A stretch of DNA of 64,000 bases, from NCBI RefSeq assembly GCF_007833795.1, contig NZ_CP032702.1, forward strand, positions 1,736,001 to 1,800,000, written 5' to 3'. The notes beneath the pieces are model-generated. The model did no database searches, was not told the origin of the DNA, and was given only the letters and a program-made list of their open reading frames with translations. Positions 7,054-16,533 of this stretch are shown one piece after another. Position 1 is the first letter of the stretch, and each line of letters starts with the position of its first letter. This DNA comes from Candidatus Pantoea soli (GTDB lineage Bacteria; Pseudomonadota; Gammaproteobacteria; Enterobacterales; Enterobacteriaceae). A program made the position numbers and the translations under genes.

Positions 7054-9210
7054 TCATAGCGGGTGCATCCGCGTTTCGGCCAGCAGCGTGCCGAACACGT
7101 CGGCGCTGACCGGCTCACCCAGGGCGTGGCCCTGTACCACATCACACTGCGCCTGGGTGACAAAGGCACGCTGCTGGCCGTTTTCTACCCCTTCCGCTTT
7201 TACCGTCAGGCTCAGGCTTTTGCCCAGCGCCGCCAGGGCGCGGAACATCATGCGCACGCGCCCGCTGTCGCTGAGCTGCGCCGTCAGGGATTTATCGATT
7301 TTCAGACCGGCCACAAAATCATGCTGCAGCAAATTAATGGCGCCGAGCGTGCGGCCATAATGATCAATCACAAAACGGGCACCGGTCTGGCGGATAGCGT
7401 TGAAGCGCGCGGGCACCTCCTGCACCAGGCTGGTCAGCACCGACTCATCGACTTCCAGATCGACAAAACTGGCGTCGTTGGCGGTAAGTTCGCACAGCAG
7501 CTTATCCAGCCGGACATCATCCAGCTGACGCGGAAACAGGTTAATGCTGACGCGCAGCGCCGGCTGCTGCCGCCGCCATTCGCTGACCTGCTGCAGCGCA
7601 CTGCGCAGGATCCACTCGCCCAGCGTGATCGAGAGGGAGCTTTTCATCAGCATGTTGAGGAACGCGCCAGGCAGCAGCAATCCGCGTACCGGATGGTGCC
7701 AGCGCAGCAGCGCCTCGCAGCCGATCAGCTGGTCGCTGACGGCGTCGAACTGCGGCTGATAGAACAGCACAAACTGCTGCTGACGCACCGCCACCTCCAG
7801 TTCGTGCTCGAAGCGACGCCGCTGCTGGTCCACCTCCAGAAACAGCGGCTGAAACTGCACGCTGCAGCCTTTGCCGGCAGCTTTGGCCCGGTAGAGGGCA
7901 AGGTCCGCCGCCGACATCACGGCCGAGGCATCTTTACCGTGCTGCGGAAAAGCGGCGATGCCGAGGCTGGCCCCCACGGTGACCGGCGCACCCTGATAAT
8001 CAAACGGCGTCTGTATCGCCAGGATCAGCTGTTCGGCGATCGGCTGCGCCGCTGCGCTCTCGCCGGGCAGCAGAATGACAAACTCATCGCCACCCGGCCG
8101 CGCGGCCATAATGGCGTGCACGCAGACATGCCGGATCTGCTCGGCCACATGACACAGCAGCGCATCGCCTGCGGCATGGCCCAGTGAATCGTTTACCTCT
8201 TTAAATCCGTCCAGGTCGGCCATCAGGATGGTAAAGGGCACGCCAGCCATGGTCAGTTGCTGAAGCTGATCCATAAAGGCGCTGCGGCTGGCCAGCCGCG
8301 TCAGCATATCCAGCGACGCCAGTTCACACAGCCGCGCTTCACTTTCGTGACGTTCGGTGACGTCACGAATAATCATGCCCACCAGCCGCTCCTGATCCTC
8401 CTGCCAGCCGGAAAATGAGACCTCTGCCGGGAACTCCTGGCCGGTGCGTCTGCGGCCCCAGATCTGGATGCGGCGCGGCCGGGAAACCGCGTCGTTCTCG
8501 GCCATCATGCGTGCCAGTTCCTGACGGTAATCCGTTTGCGAACGTTCAGAAACCAGACCGGCAACATATTCGCCCATCATCTCCTGAGCGCTGTAGCCGA
8601 ACAGGGCAGTGGCCGCCGGGTTCCAGAAGATCACGCCCTGTTTGATATCGGTACAGATAATGGCATCCGACGAGGTGGAGGAGATCGCCTCCAGCCGCTG
8701 CTGACTGCTGTGGCGCAGCAGCTCCAGCCGGTGCACCTCCATCCGATCCATCACCAGCGAGGCGATGACGGCCAGGTGGCGGCGATCGGCGGGCGTGAGC
8801 GCCGGGCGCGGCTGCGTATCCACCAGACAGACGGTGCCGATGCGGTAGCCTTCCGGCGTGGTCAGCGGAATCCCGGCGTAAAAACGGATATGCGGATAAC
8901 CCAGCACCAGCGGGTTGTGGCGAAAGCGCGCATCCAGGTGCGTATCCGGAATGCACAGAATATCGTCCTGCTCCAGCGTATGCTGGCAGAAGGCGACTTC
9001 GCGTGACGTCTCACAAATGTTCAGCCCGTGACGCGCCTTAAAAAACTGTTTTTTACTGTCGATCAGTGAAATAAACGCCACCGGCACGCGGAACAGCCGC
9101 GCCGCCAGCAGCGTCAGCCGGTCCAGTGCGTCCGAAGAGGGCGTGTTCATCAGCTGATACTGATCGAGGGCGTTCAGACGCGCCGCTTCATTATGAATAG
9201 TGGATTTCAA
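7054..9210 (-). CDS. GAF-PAS-GGDEF-EAL protein, likely diguanylate cyclase
   Basis: A 718-aa protein with GAF (about 22-155), PAS (about 170-285), GGDEF (signature PGGDEF near residue 372) and EAL-like (EAL near 497) domains. The cyclase signature is intact. The EAL domain looks inactive: the metal-binding DDFGTG loop is IDHYGRT (near 615) and the terminal QGY is QGH. The predicted net activity is therefore c-di-GMP synthesis, opposite to the neighbouring phosphodiesterase. It starts at TTG 9210 with a GGGAGGGAT ribosome binding site, the weak start suggesting low expression. The 346-bp region upstream to the pqqU terminator holds no other gene. Confidence 0.85.
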   Translation of the reverse strand: MKSTIHNEAARLNALDQYQLMNTPSSDALDRLTLLAARLFRVPVAFISLIDSKKQFFKARHGLNICETSREVAFCQHTLEQDDILCIPDTHLDARFRHNPLVLGYPHIRFYAGIPLTTPEGYRIGTVCLVDTQPRPALTPADRRHLAVIASLVMDRMEVHRLELLRHSSQQRLEAISSTSSDAIICTDIKQGVIFWNPAATALFGYSAQEMMGEYVAGLVSERSQTDYRQELARMMAENDAVSRPRRIQIWGRRRTGQEFPAEVSFSGWQEDQERLVGMIIRDVTERHESEARLCELASLDMLTRLASRSAFMDQLQQLTMAGVPFTILMADLDGFKEVNDSLGHAAGDALLCHVAEQIRHVCVHAIMAARPGGDEFVILLPGESAAAQPIAEQLILAIQTPFDYQGAPVTVGASLGIAAFPQHGKDASAVMSAADLALYRAKAAGKGCSVQFQPLFLEVDQQRRRFEHELEVAVRQQQFVLFYQPQFDAVSDQLIGCEALLRWHHPVRGLLLPGAFLNMLMKSSLSITLGEWILRSALQQVSEWRRQQPALRVSINLFPRQLDDVRLDKLLCELTANDASFVDLEVDESVLTSLVQEVPARFNAIRQTGARFVIDHYGRTLGAINLLQHDFVAGLKIDKSLTAQLSDSGRVRMMFRALAALGKSLSLTVKAEGVENGQQRAFVTQAQCDVVQGHALGEPVSADVFGTLLAETRMHPL

Positions 9211-9528
9211 CGCTATCCCTCCCTAAGAGATGCTGTAGCCGGCCTGAAACAGCAGCCTGGGGACACGTTCAGTCAGACAGGTCACCCTGTCACCGCAAAA
9301 AAGGCCTGCACCAGATGCTCAGAGATGCGGCTCCTGCGAACAGGCGAAAGGCCGCGCTCTGCATGTTCAGACACCCCCTAAACGGGACGGCGGGAACATG
9401 ATTCTGCTTCTGTCTTATCGGCATAGCAGGGTATAACTTCAGCGGGTTTTGCTAACCACGGTGCGTAATTACCGGAGGGATAACGCATTATACCGGAGCG
9501 GGTGTGGCACCGACGCGCCACAGGCGAA
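9211..9528. other. Intergenic region upstream of the GGDEF-EAL gene
   Basis: About 320 bp with no supported gene. It must carry the promoter of the GGDEF-EAL gene. A short inverted repeat GACAGG-TCAC-CCTGTC at 9276-9291 could be an operator, but nothing links it to a known regulator. Confidence 0.3.
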
Positions 9529-9552
9529 AACGGGTGCCAGCTGGCACCCGTT
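9529..9552 (-). terminator. Terminator of pqqU
   Basis: A perfect 24-bp palindrome (arms AACGGGTGCCAG and its complement) lies 5 bp past the pqqU stop; on the minus strand it runs into GTTTTCGCC. The position and stem strength support a rho-independent terminator. Confidence 0.75.
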
Positions 9553-9556
9553 GTGT

Positions 9557-11668
9557 TTACCGGAAGGCGTAGCTGAGGGTGAGCCCGACGCTGTAATTGC
9601 GGCCGGGAGCCGGTTCGTAATAGCGGCCGTTGCTTTCATTAACGATAACGGAGCCGATATAGTTGCGATCAAACAGGTTGTCGACCCGGCCAAACAGATC
9701 CAGCGACCAGTCCCGCACCAGCCACTTGTAGCCGCTGTTCACGCCGACCACGGTATAGGCTGGCGCCCGGACCGTATTCTGATCGTTCGCGGCGATGTCG
9801 CTCAGATAGCGCACATCGGTACCGGCATACCAGCCCTGTTCCGGCGCCCAGCTGAGGCCGGCGTAGGCCATGTTACGCGCAATACCGGGAATGCGCTTGC
9901 CGTCGCAGCTGTCGCTGCCGCAGGCGTTTGAGCGGTAGCGCGCGTCCAGCAGCGTCCAGGCCGCTTTCAGGTGCCAGTCATAGCCAAACTGCTGATCCAG
10001 GCCCAGTTCCAGTCCGCGGCGTCGCGTCTCGCCGGCATTTTTGTAAGTTGAACGCCCGTTCACGGTGCCATCGGTGACGATCTCATTTTGGGTATCCGTC
10101 TGGAACACGGCGGCGCTGAGCAGGCCGTTGCCGATGCGCTTTTTACTGCCCAGTTCGACGGTGTCGCTGGTGGCCGGCTGCAGGCCGAGGTTGAGGCCAT
10201 TCTGGTTGTCGGAACGATAAGAAAGCTCATTCAGCGTTGGCGTTTCAAAACCGCGCCCGGCCGAGACATACGCATTCCAGCCGTCATCAATCGCATATTT
10301 CAGCGAGGCCGCCGGTAACCAGCGGTGATAGCGTCGGCTGCCGCTGTCGTCGGGATCGCGCGCGGTGATGTAGTCATCCCGCGAGGTGAAACTCACCGTG
10401 CTGAAACGCACGCCCGCATCCAGTGACCAGCGATCGCCAAACTGCCACGCCGTTTGCAGGTAGGGATCGAGGTTCCACATCCGGTTACGTTCGTTCCGGC
10501 GCAGATCGCCCTGTACGCCGAAATCGTTGCCGATAAAGTTCTGATAGCCTTTGCGCTTCTCGGTCATGGTTTCGTAGTCAAGGCCGCCGGTCAGCGTCAC
10601 CGGCACGCTGAACAGCGTATCGCGGTGGGTCCAGCGCGTATCAATACCCTGATAATGCCGCGCCAGATCAATCACGCCGCCAGGCTGTCCGGGCCGCTGC
10701 TGCGCAACGACGGGAATCGACTGATACTGGGTGGTCTGACGCTCGCCGGCGTACATCATGACGCTGAGATCGTCATCTTCACCCATCTGGCGCTGATAGC
10801 GCAGGCCACCCTGCGTCTGGTCCACCGTTTTGCGCGCGTTGTACTGGGTGACGTTGCTGACCACCTGACGCGGATTGTCGCGCCATTGTGCCGCGGTCAG
10901 TCCGCCGGGGTCCTGCGCCTCTGCGTGTACGCTGTTAAACAACAGCGTCAGGGTGCTGGCTTCATCAATGCGCACGCCGAGCCGGGCATTGCCGAGGTTT
11001 TTCTGCGCGGCGCTGTGGTCACGATAGCCGTGTGTGGTGAAGCGCGAGGCGGAAACGGTGTAGCTGACATCCCCGGCGTGGCTGCCATCGCCGGTCGCGC
11101 CGCTGGCTTTGACGCTGTTGCGCCAGCTGCCGTAGCTGCCGTACCAGCTGCTGGCTTCCAGCATGGCGGGTTGCTGCCCGGTTTCGGTTTCGACATTGAT
11201 GACGCCACCCGAAGCGTTACCGTAGAGCGCCGAGAACGGGCCGCGCAGCACATCAATATGATCGATGGAGCCGATATCAATGTTAGATGTCTGGCCCTGA
11301 CCGTCCGGCATGGTGGCGGGAATGCCGTCCACATAAAGCCGGATGCCGCGCACGCCGAAGGTGGAGCGGGAACCAAAGCCGCGCATCGAAAGCTGCAGAT
11401 CCTGGGCGTAATTTTGCCTGTTCTGGATTTGCAGCCCCGGCACGCTGATCAGGCTTTCCGAAAGGTTAACGCGCGGTGCTGCGTGGCGCATTTCGTCGCC
11501 GCTGACTACGCTTACCGCCGCAGGCGTGTCCAGCTCCGATAAGCCGGAAGCGGCTGGCGCCGCACTGACCACCATGGTCTGGCTGGCGTTGTCGGCTGCC
11601 AGCAGCGGCAGGGGGAACAGGGCAGGCAGCAACAGTAGCGGTGCCTGACGCAAGAACGTAATTTTCAT
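9557..11668 (-). CDS. pqqU: TonB-dependent outer-membrane receptor for PQQ (PqqU/YncD)
   Basis: A 703-aa outer-membrane receptor with a signal peptide (1 to about 24), a TonB-box-like segment (QTMVVSA), a plug domain and a 22-strand barrel ending in an aromatic residue followed by Arg. It closely resembles E. coli YncD over its full length, including NRQNYAQDLQLSMRGFGSRS, GIPATMPDGQGQTSNIDI and SVIVNESNGRYYEP. YncD was recently shown to be the PQQ receptor and renamed PqqU. Here it lies 5 kb from a complete PQQ synthesis operon, so the cell may recapture PQQ that leaks from the periplasm. It is transcribed alone, divergent from a dehydrogenase gene. Confidence 0.9.
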   Translation of the reverse strand: MKITFLRQAPLLLLPALFPLPLLAADNASQTMVVSAAPAASGLSELDTPAAVSVVSGDEMRHAAPRVNLSESLISVPGLQIQNRQNYAQDLQLSMRGFGSRSTFGVRGIRLYVDGIPATMPDGQGQTSNIDIGSIDHIDVLRGPFSALYGNASGGVINVETETGQQPAMLEASSWYGSYGSWRNSVKASGATGDGSHAGDVSYTVSASRFTTHGYRDHSAAQKNLGNARLGVRIDEASTLTLLFNSVHAEAQDPGGLTAAQWRDNPRQVVSNVTQYNARKTVDQTQGGLRYQRQMGEDDDLSVMMYAGERQTTQYQSIPVVAQQRPGQPGGVIDLARHYQGIDTRWTHRDTLFSVPVTLTGGLDYETMTEKRKGYQNFIGNDFGVQGDLRRNERNRMWNLDPYLQTAWQFGDRWSLDAGVRFSTVSFTSRDDYITARDPDDSGSRRYHRWLPAASLKYAIDDGWNAYVSAGRGFETPTLNELSYRSDNQNGLNLGLQPATSDTVELGSKKRIGNGLLSAAVFQTDTQNEIVTDGTVNGRSTYKNAGETRRRGLELGLDQQFGYDWHLKAAWTLLDARYRSNACGSDSCDGKRIPGIARNMAYAGLSWAPEQGWYAGTDVRYLSDIAANDQNTVRAPAYTVVGVNSGYKWLVRDWSLDLFGRVDNLFDRNYIGSVIVNESNGRYYEPAPGRNYSVGLTLSYAFR

Positions 11669-11880
11669 TGTTTAAAGACCGTGAAAGACGCGTAATGAAC
11701 CAGATGGGACATTTGTGCGCGTATGTTACTTGTTTTGTCAAAAGATTGAAAAGCGTAAAGAGTATGACGGAACCGGGGCCGCCTGGCGAAAAAAGGGTAC
11801 CGGCGCACCGCCGGCCTGGCCGGGGCGGAAAAATTCTGTCAGTGTGGCACATCAGTCAAAAAGCATATGAAGGAGTCAGG

Positions 11881-12744
11881 ATGAGTCAGCAACCTGTGGT
11901 AGCCGTTCTGGGACTGGGCGCGATGGGCCATGCCTTTGCCGCTAACCTGTTGAAAAAAGGCTTTACCGTACGCGGCTGGAACCGTACGCGGGCGAAAGGG
12001 GAAGATTTATGCCGTGCCGGACTGACGCTGGCCGACAGCGCTGCCGGGGCGGTGGAGGGGGCCGATGTGGTGATTGCCATGCTGGCCGATGGCGACACCA
12101 CGCGGCAAACGCTGCAGGCGGCCAGCGATGCGCTGAAGCAGGGTGCCACGCTGGCGCAGATGGGCACCATTGGGGTGGACGCCACCGACGCGCTGATTGC
12201 CGAACTGCAGCAGCGCCGTCCGGATGTGCTGTACATTGACGCGCCGGTTTCCGGCACCAAAGCGCCGGCGGAAAACGCGCAGATTCTGGTGCTGGCCAGC
12301 GGCGACCGTGACCGGGCTCAGGCGGCAGAACAGGTGTTTGCGGCGATCGGCAAAGGCACGCAGTGGCTGGGCGAGGCCGGAGCCAGCTCGCGCATGAAGC
12401 TGGTGGTGAACAGCTGGCTGATCGGCCTGATGCAGAGTCTGGCGGAGAGCACCCGGCTGGCGGAAGCATTCGGCTTCAGCACCGCCGATCTGTGGCAGGT
12501 GCTGGACGGCGGCCCGCTGGCTGTACCCTACGCAAAGATGAAGCTGGACATGATCGCCGGCGGCGACTTTACGCCGCAGATGCATCTGCTCTGGGCGCTG
12601 AAAGACGCGAAGCTGGCGCTGGATGCCGCCGGTGACACGCGCCTGCCGGCGCTGGAAAATATTGCAGAAGTGTGGCAGCAGGCGGTGGATGCCGGTTACG
12701 GCGAGCAGGATCTGGCGGCGGTCTACGCCTATCTGAAACGCTGA
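11881..12744 (+). CDS. NAD(P)-dependent beta-hydroxyacid dehydrogenase family protein
   Basis: A 287-aa enzyme of the 3-hydroxyisobutyrate dehydrogenase-like family. The N-terminal Rossmann motif is GLGAMGHAFAANLLKKG, the family motif IDAPVSGTKAPAEN is present, and the catalytic Lys lies in MKLVVNSWL. Likely substrates are short beta-hydroxyacids or, as in related imine reductases and succinic semialdehyde reductases, carbonyl compounds; none can be named. ATG 11881 follows AAGGAGTCAGG. An AraC-type regulator gene begins 2 nt after its stop, so the two probably form an operon and the regulator may control this enzyme. Confidence 0.8.
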   Translation: MSQQPVVAVLGLGAMGHAFAANLLKKGFTVRGWNRTRAKGEDLCRAGLTLADSAAGAVEGADVVIAMLADGDTTRQTLQAASDALKQGATLAQMGTIGVDATDALIAELQQRRPDVLYIDAPVSGTKAPAENAQILVLASGDRDRAQAAEQVFAAIGKGTQWLGEAGASSRMKLVVNSWLIGLMQSLAESTRLAEAFGFSTADLWQVLDGGPLAVPYAKMKLDMIAGGDFTPQMHLLWALKDAKLALDAAGDTRLPALENIAEVWQQAVDAGYGEQDLAAVYAYLKR

Positions 12745-12745
12745 T

Positions 12746-13528
12746 ATGACGCAGCAGCTCAGCATCGATTTCGCCCGTCGTCCGCTGCTGTCTTACGCGC
12801 ACGACTATCCGCACGGTGCGACAGAGCCGTGGCACCATCACGACTGCGCCCAGCTGATCCACACCCTGAGCGGTGTAGTGAAGGTGGAGACGCCGCACGG
12901 CAGCTGGGTGGTGCCACCCAGCCGCGGCGTCTGGTTGCCGGCCGGCACGCGGCATGCGCTGCAGATTGTCGGCGCGGTGGCCGCACGCACGCTGTTTGTG
13001 CATCCGCTGGCGCGCGCCGATCTGCCGGCGGCCTGCCAGGTGGTGCAAATCTCGCCGCTGCTGCGTGAACTGATTGTCAGCGCGCTGGCGCTGCCGGAGC
13101 AGTACGCGCCGGGCAGCCGCGCCGAACGGATTTATGAACTGATCCTCGATGAAATCCGCGTGATGGACGTGCTGCCGTTTGGCCTGCCGCTGCCACAAAG
13201 TGAACGGCTGCTGGCGCTGTGCCAGCGCATTCAGCAGGCGCCGGGCGAGGCCTGGACGCTGGAGCGCGCCGCCGACGAGTTGTGCGTGGCCGGCCGCACG
13301 CTGGCGCGCCATTTCAGCCGGGAAACCGGCCTGCAGTTCAGCGACTGGCTGCGGCGCGCGCGGCTCAGCATTGCCCTGACGCGGCTGGCTCAGGGCGACA
13401 GCGTGCTGCGGGTGGCGCTCGATCTGGGCTACGACAGTCCGAGCGCCTTCAGCGCCATGTTTCGTCGCGTGCTGGGGGTGACGCCGGCAAACTACTTTCC
13501 GGCGGCAGAAACGCGCCCGCTGCGTTGA
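12746..13528 (+). CDS. AraC-family transcriptional regulator with N-terminal cupin
   Basis: A 260-aa regulator. The N-terminal half is an AraC-type cupin sensor (HHHDCAQLIHTLSGVVKVET, residues about 20-90) and the C-terminal half (about 155-255) carries two helix-turn-helix motifs, the second followed by DLGYDSPSAFSAMFRRVLG. The start ATG is 1 bp after the stop of the upstream dehydrogenase gene, indicating coupling. The last 80 bp overlap the 3' end of leuA on the other strand, an unusually long convergent overlap. Its inducer is unknown; the genomic context suggests a substrate of the adjacent dehydrogenase. Confidence 0.85.
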   Translation: MTQQLSIDFARRPLLSYAHDYPHGATEPWHHHDCAQLIHTLSGVVKVETPHGSWVVPPSRGVWLPAGTRHALQIVGAVAARTLFVHPLARADLPAACQVVQISPLLRELIVSALALPEQYAPGSRAERIYELILDEIRVMDVLPFGLPLPQSERLLALCQRIQQAPGEAWTLERAADELCVAGRTLARHFSRETGLQFSDWLRRARLSIALTRLAQGDSVLRVALDLGYDSPSAFSAMFRRVLGVTPANYFPAAETRPLR

Positions 13529-15164
13529 GCAGCGCCTGCAGCGACGCGCGCGCCACGTCATTCTCAATACCGACGCCCCAGGCGCGTTCACCCCGCACAT
13601 TGGTGCAGCTGATGTAACACACTGAGCGGCTGTCGCTGCGTTTGCCCAGCGTATGCTCGTGGTAATCCTCAATGGTCAGCGCCACATCGTACTGCCGCTG
13701 CAGCGCGCTCACCGCGGCCGACAGCAGACCGTTACCGCTGGCCTGCAGCGTCAGCGTCCGGGTTTCGGTCTGCACCCGTGCCCGGAGGCGCGTTTCGCCG
13801 CTGTCATCACTGTGGCTGTCCGCGTCCAGCAGACGGTGCCGCGGCCGGGTCAGGCCGTAGTGCTGACAGAACAGCTGCCACAGCGCGTGATGCGTCATCT
13901 CTTCACCGTGAGTATCGGTCTGCTGCTGCACCCGCCGGCTGAAATCCTGCTGCAGGCCGCGTGGCAGTTGCAGGCCGTGATTCTGTTCCAGCAGCCAGGC
14001 GGCGCCGCCCTTACCGGACTGGCTGTTGACGCGGATCACCGCCTCATAACTGCAGCCGATGTCCTGCGGATCAAGCGGCAGGTAGGGCATCAGCCACTGA
14101 GTCTCCTGGCGCGCGGCGCGTTCAGCAAAGCCTTTGCGAATGGCATCCTGATGCGAGCCGGAAAAGGCGGTAAACACCAGCTCACCGGCATAAGGATGGC
14201 GCGGATGGACCGGCAGCTGATTGCAGCGCGTTACCACCTCCAGCACGTGGCCCATATCGCTGAAATCCAGCCCGGGCGCCACGCCCTGACTGTACAGATT
14301 CAGCGCCAGGGTAACGAGATCGACATTGCCGGTGCGCTCGCCGTTGCCAAACAGGCAGCCTTCAACGCGATCGGCCCCCGCCAGCATCGCCAGTTCCGCG
14401 CAGGCAATACCGGTACCGCGGTCGTTATGCGGATGCACGCAAATGGTCACCGCGGCGCGCTGGCTGAAATGGCGGCAGAAAAATTCGATCTGATCGGCGT
14501 AGACATTCGGCGTGTTCACTTCCACCGTGGCCGGCAGGTTGATGATCATCGGACGCGTCGGGCCGGGTTGCCAGATGGCGGCCACCGCCTCGCAAATCTC
14601 CAGCGCGAACGCCGGTTCGGTAAAGCAGAAGGTCTCTGGAGAGTACTGGAATGTCCAGTCGGTCTCCGGCTGTGCCGCGCAGCTGTCGCGGATTTGCCGT
14701 GCCGCTGCACAGGCCAGCGCCACGATCTCTGCCTTACTCTGGCGGAATACGCGCTCGCGGAACAGCGGGGCGGTGGCGTTATACAGGTGCACAATCGCCC
14801 GCGGCGCGCCCTGCAGCGCGGTAAAGGTACGTTCAATCAACGCATGCCGGGCCTGCGTCAGTACCTGAATCGTCACGTCGGCCGGAATATGCTGCTGCTC
14901 AATCAGCAGGCGCACAAAATCAAAATCGGTCTGCGAGGCGGACGGAAAGGCCACTTCAATCTCTTTGAAGCCGCAGTGTAACAGCAGCTGCCAGAACGCC
15001 AGCTTGCGCGCGCTGTCCATCGGCACCGCCAGCGCCTGATTACCGTCACGCAGATCGGTTGAGAGCCAGCGCGGTGCGCGGGTGAGCTGGCGTGAAGGCC
15101 ACTGGCGGTCGGGTAAGGTCATCACCGGCCAGGCGGTATATTTTTCTGCAGGATGCGTCAGCAT
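13449..15164 (-). CDS. leuA: 2-isopropylmalate synthase (long form)
   Basis: A 571-aa enzyme that condenses acetyl-CoA with 2-oxoisovalerate, the first step of leucine synthesis. The N-terminal catalytic TIM barrel includes RWLSTDLRDGNQAL and the metal-binding HPHNDRGTG motif; the C-terminal regulatory LeuA dimer domain follows (about 440-560, with SDSRSVCYISCTNVRGERAWGVG read in outline). Length and sequence fit the longer LeuA class rather than the roughly 520-aa form of E. coli leuABCD, and no leuBCD genes are adjacent. The ATG follows AAGGAGATCCTT. Its last 80 bp overlap the araC-type gene tail to tail. No leader peptide with Leu codons was noticed. Confidence 0.88.
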   Translation of the reverse strand: MLTHPAEKYTAWPVMTLPDRQWPSRQLTRAPRWLSTDLRDGNQALAVPMDSARKLAFWQLLLHCGFKEIEVAFPSASQTDFDFVRLLIEQQHIPADVTIQVLTQARHALIERTFTALQGAPRAIVHLYNATAPLFRERVFRQSKAEIVALACAAARQIRDSCAAQPETDWTFQYSPETFCFTEPAFALEICEAVAAIWQPGPTRPMIINLPATVEVNTPNVYADQIEFFCRHFSQRAAVTICVHPHNDRGTGIACAELAMLAGADRVEGCLFGNGERTGNVDLVTLALNLYSQGVAPGLDFSDMGHVLEVVTRCNQLPVHPRHPYAGELVFTAFSGSHQDAIRKGFAERAARQETQWLMPYLPLDPQDIGCSYEAVIRVNSQSGKGGAAWLLEQNHGLQLPRGLQQDFSRRVQQQTDTHGEEMTHHALWQLFCQHYGLTRPRHRLLDADSHSDDSGETRLRARVQTETRTLTLQASGNGLLSAAVSALQRQYDVALTIEDYHEHTLGKRSDSRSVCYISCTNVRGERAWGVGIENDVARASLQALLNAAGAFLPPESSLPASPPARDETWR

Positions 15165-15335
15165 AAGGATCTCCTTGTTCGGGTGCTGACAGTGTTACCG
15201 CCGCACGCAAATGGCGCTCGCGCATAGCTGACAACCTGCCGCGCCTGGCGGACAATCTGAGCCCGCCGCACCACCTGAGACACATTTCCCCCGTGCACGC
15301 TTGGTGTTTGCCGCCGGCGCGCGTAGCATAGCGCT

Positions 15336-16385
15336 ATGGCGATCTCTTCCGATAATGCAATGTCTTTCAAAACCTTTGACGGCCACAACGATCTGTTGCT
15401 CAGGCTGTGGCTGCATCACCACGACGACCCGGCCGGCGCCTTTTTTGGCGGGACGGAACAGGGGCACCTGGATTATCCCCGCATGCAGCAGGGTGGCTTT
15501 GCTGGCGGCCTGTTTGCGCTGTTTGTGCCGCCCCGGCGCTATGTGGCGGAGATGGCGCCGCAGCGCGACCTGCAGACGTGGCAGCCGCAGGCGATTCTGT
15601 GGCAGCAGCTGGATATTCTGAAAACCCTGGTCGCGCGGTCTGACGGACGCGCGCGGCTGTGTCTTTCTGCGGCGGACATTGCCGCCTGCCGCCGCGACGG
15701 CGTGCTGGCGATGGTGGCGCACATTGAAGGCGCCGATGGCTTTGACGCCGACGGGGAGGACCTGGCCGCGTTTTATCAGGCGGGCGTGCGCAGCATCGGG
15801 CCCTTCTGGAATCTGCCCAATCGTTTTGGCGAAGGCGTCAGCGGCGGCTTTCCCGGTTCGCCGGACAGCGGTCCCGGCCTGACGGCCGACGGTGAGCGGC
15901 TGATTGGCTTCGCCGCCGAACACCGCATGCTGATTGATGTGTCGCACATGAATGAAAAAGCCTTCTGGGATACCGCGCGGCTGTCACGCGCGCCGCTGGT
16001 GGCAACGCACTCCAACGCGCACGCGCTGTGCCCACAGCCGCGCAATCTCACCGATGATCAGCTACGCGCGATCCGCGACAGTGACGGAGTGGTGGGCATC
16101 AACTTTGGTAATGCCTTTCTGCGCGCTGACGGTAAACGCGACGCGGATGGCGGATTGATCGAAATTGTTAAACACTGTGAGCATCTCCTCTCTATCATGG
16201 GGCGCGATCATGTGGCGCTGGGGTCAGATTTCGATGGCATCAGCGTGCCGGCGGAGCTGAAAGATGTCAGCGGCCTGCCTGCGCTCTATGCGCTAATGCG
16301 CAGTCTCAACTATGATCATGCATTGATTGAGCAGCTTGCCTGGGGCAACTGGCAGCGCGTGTTGCAACAAATCTGGCAGGATTAA
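15336..16385 (+). CDS. M19-family membrane-type dipeptidase associated with the pqq operon
   Basis: A 349-aa zinc dipeptidase (peptidase family M19, renal dipeptidase type). Zinc ligands are visible in DGHNDLLLRL, AHIEGADGF, DVSHMNEKAF and THSNAHALCPQPRNL, and GSDFDGI is near the C-terminus. In many enterobacteria a dipeptidase of this kind sits next to pqqABCDE; it may help degrade PqqA-derived peptides, though this is not proven. Either ATG 15336 or ATG 15360 (giving MSFKTFDGHNDL) may be the start, as neither has a good ribosome binding site. A hairpin separates it from pqqA. Confidence 0.85.
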   Translation: MAISSDNAMSFKTFDGHNDLLLRLWLHHHDDPAGAFFGGTEQGHLDYPRMQQGGFAGGLFALFVPPRRYVAEMAPQRDLQTWQPQAILWQQLDILKTLVARSDGRARLCLSAADIAACRRDGVLAMVAHIEGADGFDADGEDLAAFYQAGVRSIGPFWNLPNRFGEGVSGGFPGSPDSGPGLTADGERLIGFAAEHRMLIDVSHMNEKAFWDTARLSRAPLVATHSNAHALCPQPRNLTDDQLRAIRDSDGVVGINFGNAFLRADGKRDADGGLIEIVKHCEHLLSIMGRDHVALGSDFDGISVPAELKDVSGLPALYALMRSLNYDHALIEQLAWGNWQRVLQQIWQD

Positions 16386-16452
16386 CCGATTCCCTTACGG
16401 AAACAGGGTTGATCTGCGCGCGACATTCCCGCAACATCGCGCCGCGTCATGT

Positions 16453-16484
16453 GTTGCTGTCTGAAACCCGCTTTCGGCAGCAAC
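16453..16484 (+). terminator. Hairpin between dipeptidase gene and pqqA
   Basis: GTTGCTG...CAGCAAC forms a stem of about 12 bp with one bulge and a short loop, followed by CGTTTT. It lies 68 bp past the dipeptidase stop and 50 bp before pqqA. It could end the dipeptidase transcript or shape the pqqA leader. Confidence 0.45.
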
Positions 16485-16533
16485 CGTTTTCAGCAGAGCC
16501 TGCTCTGCGTTTAACATCAAGAGGAAGCACAAT

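Noticed and set aside
7063..8187. Long open frame opposite the GGDEF-EAL gene
   Set aside because: Antisense shadow: the minus strand carries intact PGGDEF and EAL motifs, and this frame gives a Gln/His/Arg-rich product typical of shadows.
10454..11542. Long open frame opposite pqqU
   Set aside because: Antisense shadow of a gene with full-length similarity to YncD.
13653..14981. 442-codon open frame opposite leuA
   Set aside because: It is a shadow of a GC-rich gene on the other strand; the product has no recognisable domain and the LeuA motifs on the minus strand are decisive.
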